The notes under the pieces were generated by a model. It ran no database searches, had not been told where the DNA came from, and saw nothing but the letters and a program-made list of their open reading frames with translations. Below, one piece after another: positions 1 through 6,186 of a DNA stretch of 13,208 nt (within the stretch, counting starts at the first letter, position 1; the number at the start of each line of letters is the position of its first letter). The position numbers and the translations under genes are program-made. The stretch spans positions 1 through 13,208 of the forward strand of contig CANFOR010000059.1 in assembly GCA_947448675.1 (NCBI GenBank), given 5' to 3'. This DNA is from Betaproteobacteria bacterium (GTDB lineage: Bacteria > Pseudomonadota > Gammaproteobacteria > Burkholderiales > Burkholderiaceae_C).

Positions 1-26
1 GGGTTCAAATCCCCCCAGCTCCACCA
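1..26 (+). ncRNA. ssrA: tmRNA (ssrA), 3' end only
   Basis: The window opens inside the tRNA-like domain of tmRNA, the tRNA/mRNA hybrid that rescues stalled ribosomes and tags the nascent peptide for degradation. Visible are three bases of the 5' T-stem strand (GGG, 1-3), the T-loop TTCAAAT (4-10), the 3' T-stem strand CCCCC (11-15), the acceptor strand CAGCTCC (16-22), discriminator A23 and an encoded CCA (24-26). The acceptor strand would pair with a 5' GGGGCTG end, giving the G3-U pair recognised by alanyl-tRNA synthetase, as in tmRNA. The rest of the gene lies left of the window. The alternative is a tRNA-Ala, but CAGCTCCACCA after a C-rich T-stem matches bacterial tmRNA ends better than the usual tRNA-Ala ends (TAGCTCCACCA). 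Confidence 0.8.
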
Positions 27-40
27 TTACCCCAACTGCA

Positions 41-73
41 AACCGCCAACCCGCGATGGTTGGCGGTTTTTAG
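41..73 (+). terminator. Rho-independent terminator after ssrA
   Basis: There is a perfect 11-bp inverted repeat, AACCGCCAACC (41-51) with GGTTGGCGGTT (58-68), closing a 6-base loop. It runs straight into a T tract (67-71) and further T-rich sequence. It sits 15 bases after the tmRNA CCA end, so it ends ssrA transcription. It also lies just beyond the stop codon of the converging stress-protein gene, but the complementary side has only a short T run, so it is mainly a plus-strand terminator. Confidence 0.87.
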
Positions 74-86
74 TTTTGCTCAGCGC

Positions 87-530
87 TTAGACCTGCTTCG
101 CAATCACGCAAAACACGCTGCAAGGCGCTTGTTCGACCAGCGCGCTGGAAATCGAGCCGCTCCACCAGCGCGCCACGCGGCTCTCAAGGTGCCGGTGGCC
201 GACCACGATCAAATCGGCTGAAATGCCCTTGGCAAACTTGCTGATCTCTTCCACCGGGTTGCCTTCTAAAATTTCCCCGCGCACCACAAAACCTGCATCG
301 CTGAGCTTTTGCAGGCCTTCGTCCAAGATGTTTTGGAAGAGTTTTTTTTCTGCCGCGTCCCAACCCGGGTTGTAGATGCCGCCCCCGGCAAAAGCCACCG
401 CGTCAAAGCCTGGTTTTACCGCTACCAGCCACACCTGGCTGCCGCTCCACAGGGCCAGCTCCTTGGTGTCGGTCAGGGCGTCTTGCCCCTCTTGCGAGCC
501 GTTGTAGGCAAATAAAATGGTCTTGTACAT
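87..530 (-). CDS. UspA-type universal stress protein
   Basis: A 147-residue single-domain protein of the universal stress protein family (Usp), cytoplasmic alpha/beta nucleotide-binding-fold proteins linked to stress survival. Evidence: N-terminal strand YKTILFAYNGS, central strand GFVVRGEILEGNPVEEI, then DLIVVGHRH (106-114) and WWSGSISSALV (122-132), followed by a final strand CSVFCVIA. The usual ATP-binding motif G-x2-G-x9-G(S/T) is altered: G111 is followed by H114 where the second Gly would be, and the residue normally Asp in the first-strand DGS motif is Asn10. Nucleotide binding is therefore uncertain. The start at 530 is chosen because AGG of GAGGTG lies just upstream and the protein then begins at the normal MYKTIL position. 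A longer frame to 599 adds 23 residues unlike the family. It is divergent from the DUF2789 gene and converges on ssrA. Confidence 0.9.
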   Translation of the reverse strand: MYKTILFAYNGSQEGQDALTDTKELALWSGSQVWLVAVKPGFDAVAFAGGGIYNPGWDAAEKKLFQNILDEGLQKLSDAGFVVRGEILEGNPVEEISKFAKGISADLIVVGHRHLESRVARWWSGSISSALVEQAPCSVFCVIAKQV

Positions 531-560
531 AAGCACCTCGCGCAGGTTGAAAAACAAGCA

Positions 561-577
561 GCAAAACTGCCTTTTGC
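561..577. promoter_or_regulatory. Inverted repeat GCAAAA-N5-TTTTGC between divergent genes
   Basis: A perfect 6-bp inverted repeat (561-566 and 572-577) with a 5-base spacer lies at the predicted start of usp transcription. Its symmetry and position suit an operator for a dimeric regulator, or a small hairpin in the 5' leader. No regulator can be named. Confidence 0.25.
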
Positions 578-606
578 ATTGTGTGCCTAGTGCAGGCAAA
601 GGGCAA
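578..606 (-). promoter_or_regulatory. Possible sigma70 promoter of the usp gene
   Basis: On the minus strand a TTGCCC -35-like box (601-606) and a CACAAT -10-like box (578-583) are separated by 17 bases, with 4 of 6 matches in each. The predicted start would be near 571, about 40 bases before the usp ATG. It is a weak match, given because spacing and placement are right. Confidence 0.3.
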
Positions 607-626
607 GCCAGTGTGCCGTAGGCGTA

Positions 627-655
627 TTGCCAAGCCCTGGCGATGGGCGTTTAAT
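627..655 (+). promoter_or_regulatory. Likely sigma70 promoter of the DUF2789 gene
   Basis: TTGCCA (627-632) and TTTAAT (650-655) are separated by exactly 17 bases. Each box matches the sigma70 consensus at 5 of 6 positions. The start would fall near 662, giving a leader of roughly 23 bases before the ATG at 685. This is the best promoter match in the window. Confidence 0.45.
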
Positions 656-684
656 GATTGCGTCACCCCAAGCGGAGCCAGCCT

Positions 685-912
685 ATGGAAACGCACAGCC
701 ATAACCTCAAGCACCTCATGCAGCAACTGGGCCTGCCTGCAGACCCCACTGGTATGGACGCTTTTTTTGCCTCTCACACTCTGCCAGCAAACCAAGCTTT
801 ATGCGATGCAGCGTTTTGGAGCGCGGCCCAAGCGCAGTTCTTGCGCGAAGCCATGCGCGACGACGCCGACTGGTCTGCCGCCGCCGACGCTTTGGCGCTG
901 CGCTTGAGTTGA
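685..912 (+). CDS. DUF2789 family small protein
   Basis: A 75-residue protein resembling the DUF2789 family, small proteins of unknown function in beta- and gammaproteobacteria. Recognised from HNLKHLMQQLGL near the N-terminus, the ALCDAAFWSAAQAQFLREA core (about 39-57) and the acidic DDADWSAAADAL tail, with a length typical of the family. It has no signal peptide or membrane segment and looks mostly helical and cytoplasmic. The start at 685 follows GGAG at 674-677 with 7-base spacing. An upstream in-frame ATG at 658 would add nine residues and lacks that ribosome site. It is divergent from usp with its own promoter candidate, and rsuA follows 77 bases later. Confidence 0.82.
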   Translation: METHSHNLKHLMQQLGLPADPTGMDAFFASHTLPANQALCDAAFWSAAQAQFLREAMRDDADWSAAADALALRLS

Positions 913-939
913 ATCTGGGCCTGGCGCTTTCACTATGAT
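909..939 (+). promoter_or_regulatory. Possible promoter of rsuA
   Basis: A TATGAT -10-like box (934-939, 5 of 6 matches) is preceded by TTGAAT (909-914, 4 of 6), which overlaps the DUF2789 stop codon. The spacing is 19 bases, longer than ideal. A start near 946 would leave a leader of about 45 bases. Confidence 0.28.
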
Positions 940-989
940 GCGTACCACCCACCATTTACCCCAGCGTCTCTGGCAGACTGCTTTTATTT

Positions 990-1712
990 ATGCGCCTCGA
1001 AGAAATTTTATACACCCAAGGTTTTGGCACGCGGCGCGTTTGCGCGGGCTTGGTTCAGCAGGGTTTTGTCTCGGTAGCGGGCGTAGTTACTACGGATGCA
1101 GCTACTGAATTCATAGCAGACGGTTTGCACTTTAGCGTGCAGGGTGTGCCGTGGCTTTACCAAGCTAAGGCCTATGTGCTCTTGCACAAACCGGCGGGCA
1201 CCGAGTGTTCGCACAAGCCGTCGACCTGGCCCAGCGTCTACACCCTGCTGCCCGGGCCGCTGCGCCAGCGCCCGCAAAAAGGGCCGATCCAGGGCGTGCA
1301 AGCGGTGGGGCGGCTCGACCAAGACACCACTGGCATGCTGCTGCTGACTGACGACGGCCAGTTCATCCACCGCATGGGCAGCCCCAAGCACCATGTGCCC
1401 AAAGTCTATGAGGTCACCGTCAAGCACCCGCTTGACGACCAACAGGTGGCGCGCCTGCTCGCAGGCGTGGTGCTCGACGACTCGCCGATTGCCGTGCGTG
1501 CCGCCGCCTGCGAGGCTGTGGGCCCCCTGCATTTGCGCCTCACATTGACCGAAGGCAAGTACCACCAGGTCAAGCGCATGGTGGCGGCAGTGGGCAACCG
1601 GGTTGAGGCCCTGCACCGCTCGCAAATGGGTGGCTTGGCCCTGCCTGCCGACTTGGCCCCTGGCCAGTGGCGCTGGCTTAGTGCAGCCGACTTGGCGGCC
1701 ATTAAAGGCTAG
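990..1712 (+). CDS. rsuA: RsuA-type 16S rRNA pseudouridine synthase
   Basis: A 240-residue pseudouridine synthase of the RsuA/RluB/E/F family. RsuA isomerises uridine 516 of 16S rRNA during small-subunit assembly. An N-terminal S4-type RNA-binding region (about 1-50, MRLEEILYTQGFGTRR) precedes the catalytic domain. The domain carries YVLLHKPAGTECS (62-74), the signature GRLDQDTTGMLLLTDDG with catalytic Asp110, the SPKHHVPKVYEV segment, and the C-terminal EGKYHQVKRM motif. The TDDGQFIHR wording and the length (E. coli RsuA is about 231 residues) favour RsuA over RluE/RluF. ATG at 990 has no good Shine-Dalgarno sequence, but no better in-frame start is seen. The linker after the S4 domain, coding around 1082-1121, contains palindromic AT-rich sequence unlike the rest of the gene (see repeats). 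Confidence 0.88.
   Translation: MRLEEILYTQGFGTRRVCAGLVQQGFVSVAGVVTTDAATEFIADGLHFSVQGVPWLYQAKAYVLLHKPAGTECSHKPSTWPSVYTLLPGPLRQRPQKGPIQGVQAVGRLDQDTTGMLLLTDDGQFIHRMGSPKHHVPKVYEVTVKHPLDDQQVARLLAGVVLDDSPIAVRAAACEAVGPLHLRLTLTEGKYHQVKRMVAAVGNRVEALHRSQMGGLALPADLAPGQWRWLSAADLAAIKG
1099..1121 (+). repeat. Possible degenerate copy of the dispersed palindrome, inside rsuA
   Basis: The pattern CAGCTA-N9-TAGC-N-G-N-C at 1099-1121 keeps the spacing of the clearer copy at 3860-3888, with about 17 of 23 bases identical. The centre here is the palindrome TGAATTCA. A separate perfect 13-base palindrome CGTAGTTACTACG lies just upstream (1082-1094). It lies in the rsuA S4-to-catalytic linker. It may be chance, because the arms are short. 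Confidence 0.3.
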
Positions 1713-1746
1713 TAGGCAAGCCAAGGGCCTAGTTTGGCCAGTGCAC

Positions 1747-1762
1747 GGCTGCATGCGCAGCC
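1747..1762. other. Hairpin between convergent genes
   Basis: GGCTGC (1747-1752) and GCAGCC (1757-1762) form a perfect 6-bp stem with a 4-base loop, in the 57-base gap between the stops of rsuA and the alpha/beta hydrolase. No T tract follows on either strand, so it is not a standard intrinsic terminator, though its place between two converging stops suggests a role in 3' end formation. Confidence 0.3.
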
Positions 1763-1769
1763 TGAATGG

Positions 1770-2666
1770 CTAGCCCAGTGGCGCTAAAAATTCGCTGACG
1801 CATTGCCAGCTCTGCGCGCTTTGGTCTTTGTGCGGGGCGTGCCCGCAGTGCTCTAATTTTTGTAGCTGCACACGCACATTTGGCGGGCATTGTGGGCCTT
1901 TTATGCTCCGTATGGAGGCGTCTGGCGCGGCTTCTAGCGCTTGCGCAATCGCATCAATTTGCAGCATGCTGCCATAGGGGTCTTCATGGCCTTGAATGGC
2001 CAGCACCGGCGCCGTAATGCGGCTGCATTCGGCGCGAATGTCAAAGTTGCGAAAGCCTTCGCTGAGCCACACGTCGTTCCATTGCCAAAAGGCGCAGTCC
2101 ACGTCGTGGTGGTAGCGCGCCAGGCGTTGGCGCAGGCCGCTGGGCGCGTGGGTGCTGGCCAGGTAGGCGTCACGGGCGGCGGCAATGGCGCGCAGGCTGA
2201 TGTCTTCGACCAGCACATGCGGGGCCAGCACCACGCAGGCCTCTGCCGCAAAGCGGCTGGCGTAGAGCAGGGCGATGCTGCCGCCGTCAGAATGGCCCAG
2301 CAACACCGGGCGCTCTATGCCCAGCAAGCGCAGCAGCTCGGGCAGCACCACATAGGCCTCGCGGTGCAGGTAGTCGGGCTGTAAGCGGCCTTGGCGCTGG
2401 CCATTCAACCCTCGCGAAGGGCCGCGCACATCCACCACCGTGTCGCTCTGGCCATATCCCTGGCGCGAGTACACCCAGCCCGCGCGGCCCGTTGCGGCGC
2501 AGACTTGTGCGGGCCAGTAGCCGCCTTTGCCCTGCCACTGGGCTACTGAGCCCAGGCCTTCGTGCAAGAACACAATCGGCGCACGCGCGGCTGTGCCGGC
2601 TGCTGGCAAGGGGGGCGCAATTTGGCGCAATTCAAGCGCTACGCCCAAGACCGAAATGGTTTCCAT
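1770..2666 (-). CDS. Alpha/beta-fold hydrolase
   Basis: A 298-residue cytoplasmic alpha/beta hydrolase. The classic parts are visible: oxyanion-loop sequence FLHEGLGS (33-40), nucleophile elbow GHSDGG with Ser126, an acid at Asp229 in IQGHEDPYG, and the catalytic base His276 in HCGHAP. The YSRQGYGQSD stretch after the first strands matches the esterase/haloperoxidase-like group (Abhydrolase_1/6). The frame stays open far upstream, to about 3776, but that part is antisense to the propeller gene and is not coding. The start at 2666 places METISV just before the first strand. GGCGGT immediately upstream is a poor ribosome site. The gene is divergent from the propeller gene and converges on rsuA. 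The substrate cannot be read from sequence; similar proteins accompany aromatic-acid pathways, but no such genes are present here. Confidence 0.85.
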   Translation of the reverse strand: METISVLGVALELRQIAPPLPAAGTAARAPIVFLHEGLGSVAQWQGKGGYWPAQVCAATGRAGWVYSRQGYGQSDTVVDVRGPSRGLNGQRQGRLQPDYLHREAYVVLPELLRLLGIERPVLLGHSDGGSIALLYASRFAAEACVVLAPHVLVEDISLRAIAAARDAYLASTHAPSGLRQRLARYHHDVDCAFWQWNDVWLSEGFRNFDIRAECSRITAPVLAIQGHEDPYGSMLQIDAIAQALEAAPDASIRSIKGPQCPPNVRVQLQKLEHCGHAPHKDQSAQSWQCVSEFLAPLG

Positions 2667-2780
2667 ACCGCCATTATTAGGGGCCTGGCTGCAGCGCCCT
2701 TGCCGCGCCTTCAATGCAGGGCTCTGGCCCTGCCTTTGGCCATCGCACACGGCGGGTACACTTAGGGCTTCATTTTCAGA

Positions 2781-3836
2781 GTGCATTGTGTGAATTTTTT
2801 GCCCCCCTGCGCTGCCTTGGCAGCCCTCGTTATCGCGCTGTTTGGCCCCTTGGCTGCCAAGGCCCAAACCAGCAATGGCACTGGCGCAAGCGCTGCTGCC
2901 CAATCCAGCGCCTCTGCTAAGCCTAGCGCCAGCCCGCTGTTTGTGCTCAATTCGCTCGACGCCAGCGTCAGCATGATTGATCCTCTCACCTGGAAAGAAA
3001 CCCAGCGCCTGGCCACTGGCAAGCAGCCGCACCACCTCTACCTCACGCCCGACGAAAAGTCGCTCATCGTGGCCAATGCCCTGAGCGACTCGCTCAGCTT
3101 TGTCGACCCGCGCACGGGGCAGATCCAGCGCACGGTGCACGGCATTTTGGACCCATACCAACTGCGCTTTTCGCCGGACATGAAGTGGTTCGTCACCGCC
3201 GCCAACCGCCTGAACCATGTGGACATTTACCGCTGGGACGGCAGTAGCATCACCCTGGCCAAACGCATCAGCACCGGCAAAACACCCAGCCATTTGTGGA
3301 TCGACAGCAAAAGCAGCACCGTCTATTCGACCATGCAAGACAGCGACGAGCTGATTGCCATTGACCTGGCCACGCAAACTCTGCGCTGGCGCGGCAAAAC
3401 CGGCGCCACGCCAGCCGACATCTTTGGCCTGGCCGACGACAAAACCCTGCTGGTGGCACTCACGGGCGGCAATGGCGTCGAGGTGTACGACGTGTCGGGC
3501 AGCGCGCCGCGCAAAATCAAAACCATTAAAACCGGCGACGGTGCCCACGCCTTTCGCGCAGCGGGCGACAAACGCCATGTCTACGTCAGCAACCGCGTGG
3601 CCGACACCATCAGCAAGATCGACCTGCAAACTTTGGAGGTGGTGGCCAACTACCCCGCACCTGGTGGCCCCGATTGCATGGACGTCTCGGCTGACGGAAA
3701 ATGGCTCTATGTCACCTCGCGTTGGGCCAAAAAACTCAGCGTGATCGACCTGGAGCAAAAGAAGGTCATTCGCCAAGTCAATGTTGGAAAGTCACCCCAT
3801 GGAGTCTGGACGCTCGACCATGCACCGCGCCTCTAA
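2781..3836 (+). CDS. Secreted YVTN-type beta-propeller protein
   Basis: A 351-residue exported protein. A signal peptide (hydrophobic core about 11-24, likely cleavage after AKA at 28) and a short Ala/Ser-rich spacer precede about 290 residues of roughly 40-residue propeller blades. Blade hallmarks are VANALSDSLSFVDPRTGQ (97-114), YVSNRVADTISKIDLQTLE (268-286) and YVTSRWAKKLSVIDLEQKK (310-328), with the recurring P-H/P-x-G turn before each blade (GKQPHH, GKTPSH, GKSPHG). This fits a seven-blade YVTN/YncE-like propeller. Such proteins are periplasmic or surface scaffolds, usually without a known activity. The start is GTG at 2781 or the in-frame GTG at 2790; an in-frame TAG at 2763-2765 rules out anything earlier. 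AGGG at 2764 is the only, distant, ribosome-site candidate. The deacetylase gene begins within its last codons, suggesting co-expression. Confidence 0.83.
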   Translation: MHCVNFLPPCAALAALVIALFGPLAAKAQTSNGTGASAAAQSSASAKPSASPLFVLNSLDASVSMIDPLTWKETQRLATGKQPHHLYLTPDEKSLIVANALSDSLSFVDPRTGQIQRTVHGILDPYQLRFSPDMKWFVTAANRLNHVDIYRWDGSSITLAKRISTGKTPSHLWIDSKSSTVYSTMQDSDELIAIDLATQTLRWRGKTGATPADIFGLADDKTLLVALTGGNGVEVYDVSGSAPRKIKTIKTGDGAHAFRAAGDKRHVYVSNRVADTISKIDLQTLEVVANYPAPGGPDCMDVSADGKWLYVTSRWAKKLSVIDLEQKKVIRQVNVGKSPHGVWTLDHAPRL

Positions 3837-4635
3837 AACCGCGCTGGGTAGCACCCTGGCAGCTATAAAATGTATAGCTGTCTACGCAGTATTGGCGGGA
3901 GTTTCGGGCGCTTTTGCCTGTGAAAAACCAGTTTATTTAACCTTTGACACCGGCCACATGGAAGTCGCTCCGCTCGTCGCCGACGTGCTGCGCCGAAACA
4001 AAGTACGCGTCACTTTTTTTGCCGCCAACGAGCCCACCAAGGTCGGCGCTGGCAGCCTGAGCAACGACTGGGCGCCGTGGTGGAAGGCCCGCGCCGCTGA
4101 GGGCCACGAGTTTGCCTCGCACACCTATGACCACGCCTACTGGCGTGGCGATGAACGCAGTGTTGCGCCGCGCTTTCGCATCCGCCCCTCGGCCGGTGCG
4201 CTGGCGGGCCGCGAGTTCACCTGGGACGCCAAAAAATACTGCGAAAACATTGCCTACGCCGCCGAGCGCCTGCAAGACTTTACTGGTAAAAAAACCTTGC
4301 CCTTGTTCCGCGCACCCGGTGGCAAAACCTCGCCCAAGCTCTTGGCTGTGGCCCAGGCCTGCGGCTACGCCCATGTGGCCTGGGCCCCGGCAGGCTTTTT
4401 GGGCGACGAGCTGCCGAGTGAGAAGTTTAGCAATGCCGCGCTGCTGAAAAAAGCCCTGAAAGACATTCGCCCCGGCAATATTTTGTTGGCGCACCTGGGC
4501 GTGTGGTCGCGCAAAGACCCGTGGGCTCCGGCCGACCTTGAGCCGCTGATCGTTGGCTTAAAAGAGCAGGGCTTTTGCTTTGACACCCTGCGCGAGCACC
4601 CACAGTACCAGGCCTGGATTGCCGCCCACCCCTGA
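3820..4635 (+). CDS. Secreted polysaccharide deacetylase family protein (CE4, NodB-like)
   Basis: About 271 residues, exported. Carbohydrate esterase family 4 enzymes remove acetyl groups from N-acetylglucosamine polymers or related glycans using a metal. Seen: signal peptide ending at AFA (33), motif 1 region VYLTFDTGHM (38-47), motif 2 SHTYDH (100-105, His101 and His105), motif 3 FRAPGG (163-168, Arg164) and a late ILLAHLG with His225. Motif 1 reads TFDTG, not TFDDG, so the catalytic-base Asp43 is kept but the usual metal-binding Asp is Thr44. A stretch of about 35 residues (108-142) sits between motifs 2 and 3. The start is uncertain: ATGs at 3781, 3799 (GGAAAG upstream) and 3820 share one frame. 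I chose 3820 for the most compact signal peptide; all overlap the propeller gene's end. Codons 14-23, in the signal-peptide core, consist of a dispersed repeat. Confidence 0.82.
   Translation: MHRASKTALGSTLAAIKCIAVYAVLAGVSGAFACEKPVYLTFDTGHMEVAPLVADVLRRNKVRVTFFAANEPTKVGAGSLSNDWAPWWKARAAEGHEFASHTYDHAYWRGDERSVAPRFRIRPSAGALAGREFTWDAKKYCENIAYAAERLQDFTGKKTLPLFRAPGGKTSPKLLAVAQACGYAHVAWAPAGFLGDELPSEKFSNAALLKKALKDIRPGNILLAHLGVWSRKDPWAPADLEPLIVGLKEQGFCFDTLREHPQYQAWIAAHP
3860..3888 (+). repeat. Dispersed palindromic repeat, copy A (inside a coding sequence)
   Basis: CAGCTATA (3860-3867) and TATAGCTG (3873-3880) form a perfect 8-bp inverted repeat around AAATG, followed by TCTACGCA. The 16 bases TATAGCTGTCTACGCA (3873-3888) recur exactly on the opposite strand at 9132-9147, next to a similar palindrome. 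It is read in frame as part of the deacetylase signal peptide. Confidence 0.75.
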
Positions 4636-4645
4636 GCGCGCGCAC

Positions 4646-5608
4646 ATGGACGCCCTGCTTGGTTTTATCAGCAACGCCTTTGCCTCTGCCCAACAGTGGC
4701 TGTACGAGGCCGCCTTTCAGCCCCTGCTGTTTGCCCTGGGCCTGGGCGGTTTGCTAGAAGACGCGTACACGGCCGCAGGCTGGTTCCTGGTAGGCTGCCT
4801 TCAACTCGTAGTTTTGCTGGCCGTCATCGGCCCTTTGCAGCGTTGGCGGCCTGTTGAAGCCGTGGTGGACCGCGCCACAGTGCACACCGATGTGATCTAC
4901 ACCCTTGTTCACCGTTTGGGTTTGTTCCGCCTGGCCTTGTTTTTTGCGGTAGACCCGCTGTGGGACGCGCTGTTTGCGCCCTTGCGCAGCGCGGGTCTGG
5001 GCACCTTGCAGCTCGACACGCTCTTGGACCTGGACGCCAGCAGCGTGGCCAGCTTTGTGCTTTACCTGCTGGTGTTTGATCTGGTGGGTTACGCCATCCA
5101 CCGCGGCCAACACCAGTTCCACTGGTGGTGGCAATTGCACAGCCTGCACCATGCCCAGCGCCAGATGACCATGTGGAGCGACAACCGCAACCACCTGCTC
5201 GACGACCTGCTGCGCGACAGCATCATCGTGCTGGTGGCCCAGCTGCTTGGCGTGGCCCCCGGCCAGTTTGTCGCCCTGGTGGCCCTGGCCCAGCTGAGCG
5301 AGAGCCTGCAACACGCCAACCTGCGCCTGTGGTTTGGCAGCGTGGGCGAGCGCCTGTGGGTCAGCCCGCGCTTTCACCGCCTGCACCATGCCATTGGCAT
5401 TGGGCATGAGTCACAAGGCAAGGTTTTAGGCGGGCACAACTTCGGCGTGCTGCTGCCTTGGTGGGACATGCTCTTTGGCACTGCCAACTTCGAGCAGCGC
5501 TACGACGCCACCGGCGTGCGCGACCAAGTCGAACAAGGTCGCGACTACGGGCGCGGGTTTTGGGCGCAGCAATGGCAGGGGGTTTTGCGGCTGGTAGGGC
5601 GCGCTTAG
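4646..5608 (+). CDS. Sterol desaturase / fatty acid hydroxylase superfamily membrane protein
   Basis: A 320-residue integral membrane di-iron oxygenase-type protein. The family hydroxylates or desaturates lipid chains, such as sterols, ceramide or carotenoid-like lipids. The histidine boxes are present: H152-RGQ-H156, H165-SL-HH169 and H244-RL-HH248, with the supporting LQHANL (221-226) and GGHNFG (262-267), and the family's C-terminal WWDMLFGTA. Hydrophobic segments lie near 42-64, 92-103, 132-151 and 193-217. The start at 4646 is 10 bases after the deacetylase stop, with no clear ribosome site. An in-frame ATG at 4580 would overlap the upstream gene heavily. It probably shares a transcript with the propeller and deacetylase genes. 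The substrate is unknown; being with two envelope proteins suggests envelope lipid or glycan modification, which is inference. Confidence 0.88.
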   Translation: MDALLGFISNAFASAQQWLYEAAFQPLLFALGLGGLLEDAYTAAGWFLVGCLQLVVLLAVIGPLQRWRPVEAVVDRATVHTDVIYTLVHRLGLFRLALFFAVDPLWDALFAPLRSAGLGTLQLDTLLDLDASSVASFVLYLLVFDLVGYAIHRGQHQFHWWWQLHSLHHAQRQMTMWSDNRNHLLDDLLRDSIIVLVAQLLGVAPGQFVALVALAQLSESLQHANLRLWFGSVGERLWVSPRFHRLHHAIGIGHESQGKVLGGHNFGVLLPWWDMLFGTANFEQRYDATGVRDQVEQGRDYGRGFWAQQWQGVLRLVGRA

Positions 5609-5676
5609 CGCTTCGGTTTTCATAGCACCAAAAATGCTGCGTTAAAGCGCAATGCATTTGCACGAAAGGAGTCGGC

Positions 5677-6165
5677 ATGGCTTGGCTAACAGCTTATCTT
5701 TCAGGCTTGGTGGTCGCAGCCTTGGTAGGTACGGGTCTGATGGCAGGCCTGTTGTTTGCGTTCTCCAACTTCGTCATGCGCGCCCTGCTGCAAATGGCCC
5801 CGGCCTCTGGCATGGAGGCCATGCAGCGGATCAATATCAGCATACTCAACCCGGTGTTTTTCTTGCTCTTTGTTGGCACGACCTTGCTTTGCGTGCTGAT
5901 TGCATTGACCGCTGTTTCACATCTGCCCCAGCCGGGCATGGCTTACTGCTTAGTTGCGTCTGTGTGCTACCTGCTGGGCCCAGTGGGCGTTACCCTGCTG
6001 TGCAATGTGCCATTGAACAATGCCTTGGCAACGCAAGCTGTGTCAATGGCCAATGAAGTTTGGAGCAGCTATGCGCTGCGCTGGCAGATGTGGAACCATG
6101 TGCGCACCATATTGGCGGTATTGGCCAGCCTGTTTTTTGCTATGGGTTTGGTCGCGCGTAGTTAA
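5677..6165 (+). CDS. DUF1772 family membrane protein
   Basis: A 162-residue protein with four hydrophobic segments (about 5-29, 56-80, 88-110 and 140-159). It matches the DUF1772 family through GLLFAFSNFVMRAL (24-37), the AMQRINISILNP segment, CNVPLNNALA (109-118) and the WxxYxxRWxxWNHVRT signature (128-143). DUF1772 is related to anthrone-oxygenase-like small membrane proteins; no bacterial activity is established. AAGGAG at 5666-5671, 5 bases before the ATG, is a strong ribosome site and fixes the start. It lies 68 bases after the hydroxylase gene in the same direction. The gap holds small hairpins (such as AGCA-N7-TGCT) but no convincing terminator, so read-through is possible. Confidence 0.85.
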   Translation: MAWLTAYLSGLVVAALVGTGLMAGLLFAFSNFVMRALLQMAPASGMEAMQRINISILNPVFFLLFVGTTLLCVLIALTAVSHLPQPGMAYCLVASVCYLLGPVGVTLLCNVPLNNALATQAVSMANEVWSSYALRWQMWNHVRTILAVLASLFFAMGLVARS

Positions 6166-6186
6166 GGACGCTGTTGCGTTGCAGAC

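Noticed and set aside
27..86. Phage or island attachment site at the tmRNA end
   Set aside because: tmRNA 3' ends are frequent integration sites, but no integrase gene and no repeated att core are seen in the window; the next genes are ordinary chromosomal ones.
2717..2732. CAGGGC-N4-GCCCTG as an intrinsic terminator or operator
   Set aside because: The stem is perfect but short, with no T tract on either strand, and it lies between divergent gene starts where a terminator is not expected. Evidence for an operator is insufficient.
2667..3776. About 370 extra codons open on the minus strand upstream of the alpha/beta hydrolase
   Set aside because: It lies antisense to the propeller gene, whose signal peptide and blades are clearly coding. 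It shows no family motif and is explained by GC-rich codon use leaving the opposite strand free of stops.
5600..5676. Terminator or regulatory RNA between the hydroxylase and DUF1772 genes
   Set aside because: Only 4-bp stems (GCGC-TTA-GCGC, AGCA-N7-TGCT) are visible with no proper T tract.
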